Positions 57,916-64,000 of a DNA stretch of 64,000 bases are shown one piece after another; the stretch's first letter is position 1; every line of letters begins with the position of its first letter. The translations under genes were made by a program, and so were the position numbers. Source of the stretch: JAFGLZ01 sp964390905 (lineage in GTDB: Bacteria; Planctomycetota; Phycisphaerae; UBA1845; JAFGLZ01); NCBI GenBank assembly GCA_964390905.1, contig CAYMLO010000022.1, forward strand, positions 1-64,000, written 5' to 3'. The notes beneath the pieces were generated by a model. It ran no database searches and was not told where the DNA came from. It saw only the letters and a program-made list of their open reading frames with translations.

Positions 57916-60189
57916 CTACGGGCGCGGTTCGGACGGGCAGGGACTGGCGTCCTTTTGGAATATGGAGCGCGATGACGGGCGCCAGACCCTCCGCAGGATC
58001 AGGTGAAACGACGGGATCAGCAGCGGGCGGACGATGAACGTATCGATCAGGATGCCGGCGCACATGGCGAATCCGAGCTGCTCCATGAGCTTCAGGCCGC
58101 TGGCCATCAGCGAGCCCAGCGTCGCCGCCATGATCACGCCGCAGCTGCTGATGATCGAGCCGGTCCGAACGACGGCGCGCTCGGCCGCCTCCGCATCGCT
58201 GAAGTACCGACCCTCCTGGAACAGCCGACTGACCAGGAAGATGTTGTAGTCCTGCCCGACGGCCACGATGATGACGAACAGGAACAGCTTGGCCTTCCAG
58301 TCGACGCCGTCCTGCCCGAGCAGCCCCACGAATACCCATTCGCAGATGCCCAGCGTGGCCAGGTAGGTCATCAGCGTGGCGGCCAGCATGAAGATCGACA
58401 ACGGCAGGTCGCGGATGAGCAGGACGACGATGAGCAGGATCACGGCCACCACCAGGACGGTCACGCGTTTGTGGTCGGCCGTGCTGTAGTCGCGGATGTC
58501 GATCATGTACGGCGTCAGCCCGCAGGCCAGGATCTCGGCCCCGTCGCCCAGCTTTGCCTTGGCCGTCTTGGCAGACTGACTGCGAGCCTTGTCCACGGCC
58601 GCAAAAGCGCCTTCGACGAAGGGCTGATACTTCGTGACGAACTCGAATCGTATTGAGGGCGGATCGGGGGCCAGGTACTCGGCGCCGACCTCGTCGGGGG
58701 CAAGCAGCGTCAACACCCGGCCCTGATCCCGCAGCCGCTTCTCCAACCCGAGCGGTTCGGTCAGGCTACGTACGTCTGTCATCCCGTCGATGGCGGCCAA
58801 GTCGGTGGTCAGTCGGTGGCTGAATTCCTTGGCGAGCTTCGCGTCCGTCAGACGAGGATGCTTGACGACCAGCGTGGTCGCGAACGCCCCGCCCGGCGGG
58901 AAATGGTCCTGGGCGATGTCTGCTCCGCGTGTGGAGCTGCATCCAGGCGGCAGCTCGGCGATGGTGTCGTACCGGAACTCCATGCGCAGGGCCGTCCAGA
59001 TGGGAAACCCCATCAGCACAAGCCCCACGACCAGCACGCGCCCGGGTCGGGACACGACCATCGCGCCCAAGCGGGGCCAGATCTGACGTTGGCCGATGAC
59101 GCCCCGGCCGGTCATTCGACCCGGCCAGAACAGCCGATCGCCCATCACCACCGCCAGCGCGGGTGCGAGGGTCAGCGACGCCGCGAGCGCCAACGTGAGT
59201 ACCAGGCCCAACACCTTGCCGGCGTTGTGGCTGAGGACGAAGTCCGCCGCGATCATCATCGCCAGCCCGAAGATGATCGTGCCTGCGCTGGCGGCGATGG
59301 CGGGCCCGACGGCTTCCATCGTGTGCCGGACGGCCGTCACGGGGTCGACCTTGGCCAGCCACTCCTCGCGATACCGGGAGATCCAGAACAGCGCGTAGTC
59401 CGTGCCCGCGCCGAACAGCAGGACGACCGTGAACATCTTCTCGATCGACGAGACGGCCCACCCGGCCTGGGCCAGCAGGCTGAGCACCTGGAACGCGCCG
59501 AATACGCTCAATCCGATCGACACCAGCGGGACCATCGCCCCCAGCGGCGCGCGGTACACGAGGGCCAGGATCAACATCACCGCGACGACCGTGACCCACA
59601 TCGTCCGTTCCAGGGCGATCTTGGCGATCGTGCTGTAGTCCCGGCCCACGCCGGCCGAACCCGTCAGCTCCACCGTCAACCCGTCCGGTCGGTCCTGCTG
59701 GGCGAGCCGCTCGATCGCCTCGACGGCCAGCTTGGCCCGCATCGTGACGAAGTTCACCGGGAAGTTGATGATGATCAGGCCGACCTGCTTGTCGCGGCTG
59801 ATCAGCTTGCCCTTCAAGTACTGTTGCAGATCGGGCGAGCGGATCTGCCACGCGTACTTCTCACCCGCCTCGGCTACCTGGCGTTCGTTCTCTTCGACGA
59901 TCGCTTCGGCCAGTCGGCGCATGTACTCCCGATCGAGCTGGGTCAGGCTGGATGAGCGGTAGCACACGACGACAACTTGGCTTCGCGCCGCCGCGTGCGG
60001 GAACACCTTGAGCAGGAAGTCAAACGCCTGGTTGTTGGGCGCCTTGGGGGGCAGGAGGCTGTCCGGCTCGCTTTGGATCAGCTCGCCGGGTGGCGGGGTG
60101 CAGATGCGCAAGAACACGATGAAGGCAACCCATCCGATGATCCAGCGGATCGGGTGCCTGGCGATGGAAGCTCCTAAGCGGCCGAACAT
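57916..60189 (-). CDS. MMPL/RND family transporter
   Basis: 757 residues with twelve predicted helices in two halves, each with a large extracytoplasmic loop. Proton-relay and MMPL signatures: FGAGTDYALFWISRYREE in the first half and VGQDYNIFLVSRLFQEGRYF in the second. The family exports lipids, hopanoids or drugs. Helix 1 starts almost at the N-terminus (IIGWVAFIVFLRI). The ATG has no ribosome site and the predicted transcript starts about two bases before it, so it may be leaderless (see 60198-60226). It follows a terminator for the upstream gene and is thus a separate unit. Confidence 0.9.
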   Translation of the reverse strand: MFGRLGASIARHPIRWIIGWVAFIVFLRICTPPPGELIQSEPDSLLPPKAPNNQAFDFLLKVFPHAAARSQVVVVCYRSSSLTQLDREYMRRLAEAIVEENERQVAEAGEKYAWQIRSPDLQQYLKGKLISRDKQVGLIIINFPVNFVTMRAKLAVEAIERLAQQDRPDGLTVELTGSAGVGRDYSTIAKIALERTMWVTVVAVMLILALVYRAPLGAMVPLVSIGLSVFGAFQVLSLLAQAGWAVSSIEKMFTVVLLFGAGTDYALFWISRYREEWLAKVDPVTAVRHTMEAVGPAIAASAGTIIFGLAMMIAADFVLSHNAGKVLGLVLTLALAASLTLAPALAVVMGDRLFWPGRMTGRGVIGQRQIWPRLGAMVVSRPGRVLVVGLVLMGFPIWTALRMEFRYDTIAELPPGCSSTRGADIAQDHFPPGGAFATTLVVKHPRLTDAKLAKEFSHRLTTDLAAIDGMTDVRSLTEPLGLEKRLRDQGRVLTLLAPDEVGAEYLAPDPPSIRFEFVTKYQPFVEGAFAAVDKARSQSAKTAKAKLGDGAEILACGLTPYMIDIRDYSTADHKRVTVLVVAVILLIVVLLIRDLPLSIFMLAATLMTYLATLGICEWVFVGLLGQDGVDWKAKLFLFVIIVAVGQDYNIFLVSRLFQEGRYFSDAEAAERAVVRTGSIISSCGVIMAATLGSLMASGLKLMEQLGFAMCAGILIDTFIVRPLLIPSFHLILRRVWRPSSRSIFQKDASPCPSEPRP

Positions 60190-60197
60190 GCAACGAT

Positions 60198-60226
60198 ATG
60201 CTAATGACTGTCGATTCGTCGGTCAA
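60198..60226 (-). promoter_or_regulatory. Promoter of the MMPL gene, giving a leaderless transcript
   Basis: On the minus strand TTGACC (60226-60221), 17 bp, TAGCAT (60203-60198). Start of transcription near 60191, the ATG at 60189-60187. This leaves no room for a ribosome site, and none is visible. Confidence 0.5.
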
Positions 60227-60243
60227 AGCGCAGGGCGGACGGG

Positions 60244-60282
60244 CAAAAAAACGCGACGGCCTTCCAGCAGGTCAGCCGTCGC
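60244..60282 (-). terminator. Intrinsic terminator after the membrane protein gene
   Basis: Read on the minus strand: GCGACGGC (60282-60275), 14-base loop, GCCGTCGC (60260-60253), then a T-run from the A stretch 60251-60245. It is an 8-bp perfect GC-rich stem followed by seven T, separating the 60330 gene from the MMPL gene. Confidence 0.8.
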
Positions 60283-60329
60283 ACTCCCACCGCGCCAAAT
60301 TGTACCGAGTTTCCCTCTCCGGACCCGCC

Positions 60330-61079
60330 CTAGCCCTGCGTGGCCAGGACCTTCACCAGCCCGATCAGGCCTCGTACCGCCAAGGAGACCATCAGCAGGA
60401 ACAGCAGGACCCCCACCGAAAAGCTGAGAACCGCCCACCCTCCCTGGACCGCTGCCACGGCGCTGTCGGTCGCGGATCCGACGACGGCCACCAGGATGCC
60501 CACCAGCACGATCGCTCCCAGCGAGCCGCGAAGGTTGCCCGGCAAGGGCGACATCCGGACCGTCAGGCAGATCACGAGATACAAGAACGCGATCGTCTTC
60601 CAGTAGATCAGGTTCGTGTTGAGCATGGCGTCGACCATGCCCTCCACGAGGGTGATCGTGTCTCGAAGCAGGGCCCAGAAGGCCGCCAGCGACGTCGGCA
60701 GCGTCTGGGCCACCGACTGGTTCGCCATGCCGCCGACGATATCTCCGCCCAACATCGTGGTGGCCAGGTAGACGCCGGTCGCACAGGCCACCAGCGGCAG
60801 CATCGCCACCAGGATCGGACCCACAATGGGGATCCTCGGCTGGGCCTGCTGGTCCGTCTCCGGTTCGCCCGCCTCGTCGTCTTTCATCAGCGTCGTGTTG
60901 TTGACCGTGCTGCCGCTGATCAGCAGCCCCACGACCCGTCCCAGTTGGGCCAGCAGCGTGCCCGGCAGGAGGATCGAGTTCACCACGCGCGGCTTGACCA
61001 TGCCCGACCACAGCTGATGGACCCCCCAGGCCACAAACATGATCACCAGCAACCAAAAGGTCATGCACGCGTAAAGCAT
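60330..61079 (-). CDS. Multi-pass membrane protein of unknown function
   Basis: 249 residues, GGGAGG site upstream of the ATG. About five to six hydrophobic helices: the N-terminus (FWLLVIMFVAWGVHQLW), VGPILVAMLPLVACATGVYL, TIAFLYLVICLTV, LGAIVLVGILVAVVG and VLLFLLMVSLAVRGLIGLV. A hydrophilic loop (KDDEAGEPETDQQAQ) follows the first segment. No family is recognised. It has its own terminator (60244-60282). The closest description is a conserved planctomycete membrane protein; a role in envelope processes is only suggested by the MMPL neighbour. Confidence 0.75.
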   Translation of the reverse strand: MLYACMTFWLLVIMFVAWGVHQLWSGMVKPRVVNSILLPGTLLAQLGRVVGLLISGSTVNNTTLMKDDEAGEPETDQQAQPRIPIVGPILVAMLPLVACATGVYLATTMLGGDIVGGMANQSVAQTLPTSLAAFWALLRDTITLVEGMVDAMLNTNLIYWKTIAFLYLVICLTVRMSPLPGNLRGSLGAIVLVGILVAVVGSATDSAVAAVQGGWAVLSFSVGVLLFLLMVSLAVRGLIGLVKVLATQG

Positions 61080-61287
61080 CGCCGCCTCCCGGCCACGTCA
61101 TTCACAGGGAATGCCCGACCTCGCTCTGCTACTGGTTATCGGTCGTGGGTGGCGATTGGGTTGAGGCGAAACGATCCGTCCGGTCCTTGATATGGGGCCC
61201 CGGTCGGGCATAGTAATAGTGGGGAGGCGGCTCGCGGGCGCGGGGGACACACCGGCCGATCACCTCGGGCTCATGTTGGAGGACCTG

Positions 61288-62118
61288 ATGGCAGGGGAAT
61301 TCCCGGGGGACAATCCCAAGGCGCATCCGATCGCGAACACCGTTGTCGGCATGCTCGCACTCTTCGCGGGGACGCACTGGGGGGGGCGTGAAGCCCCGGC
61401 CGCCCCGGTCGTCCTGTCAGACGTGCCGGCCTATCGGTGGTACCACGGCTGCGGCCCGACGGCGGCAGCGGCCGTCTTGGGCTACTGGGACCTGCAGGGG
61501 TACGCCAACCTGTTTGACGCCAGCGGCGAAGACCTCTACTGGACCGACAACGTCAAGGACCAGATCTCCAGCCCCGAACACAACGCCAAGTACGATCAAG
61601 AAGACGACGCCAACCTGCCCGTCCCGCCGATGACCAGCATCGCCGACTGGTTCGGGACCTCGGTCGACCCCCTCGACTACGGCTGGAGCTACCTGTCCTA
61701 CGCCGACGACGCCTTCATCGGCTACGCCGACTACCGCGGGTACGCGTTCGATTCGTGGTACGAGTCACTCGGGTCCGGCCTGTTCACCTGGGAGGAACTC
61801 ATGGCCGAGATCGACGCCGGCCGGCCTATGATGTTCCTGGTCGACGCCGACGGCAACGGCGGGACCGACCACTTCGTGCCCGTGCTCGGCTACGACGACC
61901 GCGGCGACGAGGGCCTATGGTACGGCGTCTACACCGTCAGCATCTTCGGGGAGCTCGAGAACGTTGCCTGGAAGCAATTCCGCCCCATGAGCGCCGACTA
62001 CAAGTGGGGCGTTGGGCACGGCATCTTCGTCCACCCCGTTCCGGAGCCCGCCGGTCTGGTCCTCATCGCCCTGGGCATGATCGTCTTTCGACGCCCACGG
62101 CGCGGTGCCGGGTTCTGA
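61288..62118 (+). CDS. C39-like cysteine peptidase domain protein with PEP-CTERM anchor
   Basis: 276 residues from ATG 61288, chosen for GGAGG five bases upstream; a longer frame is open to 61192 but begins within the possible promoter (TTGATA 61187-61192, TAGTAA 61211-61216). A signal segment (HPIANTVVGMLALFAG) precedes a papain-like C39 fold: catalytic Cys in WYHGCGPTAAAAVLGYWD, His in TDHFVPVLGYDD. The C-terminus VPEPAGLVLIALGMIVFRRP followed by RR is a textbook PEP-CTERM sorting signal (PEP, hydrophobic helix, basic tail), cut and anchored by an exosortase. No exosortase gene lies in the window. Substrate unknown. Confidence 0.85.
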   Translation: MAGEFPGDNPKAHPIANTVVGMLALFAGTHWGGREAPAAPVVLSDVPAYRWYHGCGPTAAAAVLGYWDLQGYANLFDASGEDLYWTDNVKDQISSPEHNAKYDQEDDANLPVPPMTSIADWFGTSVDPLDYGWSYLSYADDAFIGYADYRGYAFDSWYESLGSGLFTWEELMAEIDAGRPMMFLVDADGNGGTDHFVPVLGYDDRGDEGLWYGVYTVSIFGELENVAWKQFRPMSADYKWGVGHGIFVHPVPEPAGLVLIALGMIVFRRPRRGAGF

Positions 62119-62195
62119 TCCCAGGCGCGATCGTGCCCTCGGCAGGGGTTCCCAAGTGCACACAGGGGTTGTGTCTGTGGTGAACGTCGTTTAGC

Positions 62196-62213
62196 GGGGC
62201 CGCGTGCGGCCCC
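62196..62213 (+). terminator. GC-rich hairpin after the PEP-CTERM gene
   Basis: GGGGCCGCGTGCGGCCCC folds into a 7-bp GC stem with loop CGTG. The following bases are ttcccc rather than a T-run, so it is a weak or Rho-assisted terminator at best. Confidence 0.35.
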
Positions 62214-62379
62214 TTCCCCGTCGCACGCGGCGGGGCCAAGCAAGGTATGCCAGACAGGCGGGCGCGCGGTGCGGAGCGTCTGACGCGGTCCGTTTGCCGA
62301 CAGCATCTGCGAATTCCCCGTTGCAGAATCGAGGGCGAAGCGCTATGAATGGAGGAACATAGACCTGGGAGGATCCCCC

Positions 62380-63969
62380 ATGAGCACGTCTCGGAATCCA
62401 CGGGGAATGAATCGGCGCGGGTTCATCAGGACTGCCGGTGCTGCCCTGGCCGCCCCCGCCCTCGGACTCGGGCCTCGTGTCGCCCAAGGAGCGAAGCCTG
62501 GCATGCAACGACCCAACATCCTGTACCTCATGTCGGACCAGCATCGCGGCGATTGCCTGGGCTGCGATGGGAACGCGGTGATCCGAACTCCGAATCTGGA
62601 CCGCATCGCGCGAGAGGGCGCCCGCTTCTCGGCCAGCTACACCTCCACGCCGTCCTGCACGCCCGCCCGAAGTGCCTTGTTGACGGGCCTGTCGCCATGG
62701 CATCACGGTATGCTCGGCTACGGTCGGGTCTCCAACCGGTATCCGATCAAGCTGCCGCAGGCCCTCCGCGACGCCGGCTACTACACCTTCGGCATCGGCA
62801 AGATGCACTGGTTCCCGCAGAAGACGCTGAACGGTTTCTGCGGCACGCTCGTCGACGAGTCCGGACGCAGGGAGACCAAGGACTTCATCAGCGACTACCA
62901 CCGATGGTTCGAGAAGCAGGCCCCCGGCAAGGACCCCGGCGCGACCGGCATCGGGTGGAACGACTACCGCGCCCGGACCTACGCGCTGCCCGAGGAGCTG
63001 CATCCCACCTACTGGACGGGCCAGATGGCCGTCGACTTCCTCAGCAAGTACGACCGCGCCGAGCCGTTCCTGCTCAAGGTCTCCTTCGCCCGTCCCCACA
63101 GCCCCTACGATCCCCCGAAGCGGTTCATGGAGATGTATACCGAAGACGACCTGCCCGCCCCCCACGTCGGCAGGTGGGCCGACCGGCACGCCGCCGTCGA
63201 GCTGCCCTTCAAGGACACGCTGTGGCACGGCAATCTGGGGCCGGATCAGGTCCGACGTTCCCGCCGGGGGTACTATGGGTCGGTCAGCTTCATCGACGAG
63301 CAGGTCGGCCGGATCCTCCGGACCCTCGAACAGCGCGGCATGCTGGACAACACGTTCGTCATCTTTCTGGCCGATCACGGCGACATGACCGGCGATCACC
63401 ACATGTGGCGCAAGACGTACGCGTATGAGGCGTCGGCCCGCGTCCCCTTCCTGATCCGCTGGCCCAAGGCGATGGGCGGGGACGATCGACGCGGCAGGAC
63501 GATCACGCAACCGATCGAGTTGCGCGACGTGTTGCCGACCTTCCTCGACGTGGCGGGCGGACCGATTCCCCAGCACCTGCACGGCAAGAGCGTGCTGCCG
63601 CTCCTCCGCGGCCAGACCGACGGATGGCGCGAGTTTATCGATCTGGAGCACGACGTCTGCTACAGCCCACGGAACCATTGGACCGCCGTGACCGACGGGC
63701 GGCGGAAGTACATCTTCCATGCTTTCGACGGCAGCGAGCAGCTCTTCAACCTGGACGACGACCCCGGCGAGATCCACGACCTTGCGCCCGATCCGGCGCA
63801 CGCAACCGAGCTTCGGGAATGGCGTCAGCGAATGGTCGAGCACCTCTCCGAGCGGGGCGAGGCGTTTGTCAGGAACGGCAAGCTCGTCAAGCGTCCGAAG
63901 CGGATGCTCTACTCGCCGAACTTCCCGGGGGCTGAGGGCCTGAAGCGGAAGCGGGACAGAAGGGGATAG
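62380..63969 (+). CDS. Tat-exported sulfatase
   Basis: 529 residues, GAGGAT site before the ATG. The N-terminus MNRRGFIRTAGAALAAPALG has the Tat twin arginine. Metal ligands and the active site of type I sulfatases are present: LMSDQHRGDCLGCDG with the first Asp, the formylglycine motif CTPARSALLTG (C-x-P-x-R, so Cys type), FGIGKMHWF, and FLADHGDMTGDHH. The C-terminal domain (LYNPNF-type end not present) finishes at residue 529 with a basic tail. Conversion of Cys to formylglycine is needed, by an FGE or an anaerobic radical SAM maturase, and neither is assignable here. It acts on a sulfated glycan or sterol outside the cytoplasm. Confidence 0.92.
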   Translation: MSTSRNPRGMNRRGFIRTAGAALAAPALGLGPRVAQGAKPGMQRPNILYLMSDQHRGDCLGCDGNAVIRTPNLDRIAREGARFSASYTSTPSCTPARSALLTGLSPWHHGMLGYGRVSNRYPIKLPQALRDAGYYTFGIGKMHWFPQKTLNGFCGTLVDESGRRETKDFISDYHRWFEKQAPGKDPGATGIGWNDYRARTYALPEELHPTYWTGQMAVDFLSKYDRAEPFLLKVSFARPHSPYDPPKRFMEMYTEDDLPAPHVGRWADRHAAVELPFKDTLWHGNLGPDQVRRSRRGYYGSVSFIDEQVGRILRTLEQRGMLDNTFVIFLADHGDMTGDHHMWRKTYAYEASARVPFLIRWPKAMGGDDRRGRTITQPIELRDVLPTFLDVAGGPIPQHLHGKSVLPLLRGQTDGWREFIDLEHDVCYSPRNHWTAVTDGRRKYIFHAFDGSEQLFNLDDDPGEIHDLAPDPAHATELREWRQRMVEHLSERGEAFVRNGKLVKRPKRMLYSPNFPGAEGLKRKRDRRG

Positions 63970-64000
63970 GGATTAGGGGTCAGGGGCTCGGGTCGTGGGT

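Noticed and set aside
62191..63843. Minus-strand open frame (550 codons) opposite the sulfatase
   Set aside because: Antisense shadow; the sulfatase frame has all active-site motifs.

Overview
The window is about 64 kb of GC-rich bacterial DNA with roughly 50 genes. I see no rRNA, tRNA, CRISPR array, phage module or intact transposon. The gene content fits a Planctomycetota-type organism, possibly Phycisphaerae-like and at least partly anaerobic: PQQ-type beta-propellers, prepilin-like secreted proteins with a long extracytoplasmic domain, a Tat-exported sulfatase, an FG-GAP protein, a DUF1349 protein, DUF4159/prenyltransferase-repeat proteins, a PEP-CTERM protein, an ECF sigma factor with a giant anti-sigma partner, and a hydrogenase/Nuo-type redox operon. 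The lineage is inferred from gene content only; no marker gene is present to prove it.

Layout. 1-4920 (+): a redox operon with start/stop overlaps, made of a membrane polyferredoxin (5' end outside the window), a membrane-anchored NuoE-NuoF (HydC-HydB type) fusion, and a 2Fe-2S/GltD-like flavoprotein that lacks the NAD(P)-binding half. 5011-6231 (+): a quinoprotein-like propeller. 15425-6283 (-): one long operon of propeller, prepilin-like protein, glycosyltransferase, ABC ATPase and FtsX-type permease. 21395-15662 (-): tandem SCP2 protein, class III aminotransferase, orphan transketolase N-half, Fe-ADH and DegT aminotransferase. 21649-26109 (+): a leucine-controlled leuA with its own promoter, leader peptide and attenuator, followed by a HAD phosphatase and an aroD-aroE fusion. 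26134-30852: ISF-like flavoprotein, MFS, SMP-30, AKR and DUF1349. 33799-30958 (-): a soluble GAF histidine kinase and a stand-alone receiver. 37239-33930 (-): a SUMF1-sialidase fusion and an FG-GAP protein. 37424-40187 (+): a YedE/TusA/Csd/DUF3343 selenium-sulfur cluster. 40240-44561: a scarred region with an IS1380 remnant, a GxGYxYP protein and a DegT gene flanked by two gene fragments. 44972-46524 (+): a compact cassette of two tiny secreted peptides and a SPASM radical SAM enzyme. 46525-64000: DUF4159 protein, prepilin-like protein, DUF362 protein, anti-sigma/sigma pair, purB, a surface sialidase-like protein, an MMPL transporter, a membrane protein, a PEP-CTERM cysteine-protease-like protein and a sulfatase.

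The strongest novel candidates are (1) the lipoprotein/peptide/radical-SAM cassette at 44972-46524, whose peptides are only 41 and 44 codons long; (2) a classical leu attenuator at 21649-21878, with a 30-residue leader peptide containing ten leucines, a perfect 9-bp antiterminator and a GNRA-capped terminator; (3) the redox operon at the left edge; and (4) several families of short palindromic repeats. One family (about 95 bp, two homologous copies in opposite orientation) sits between divergent genes both times and in one case supplies the apparent start codon of the sigma factor gene.
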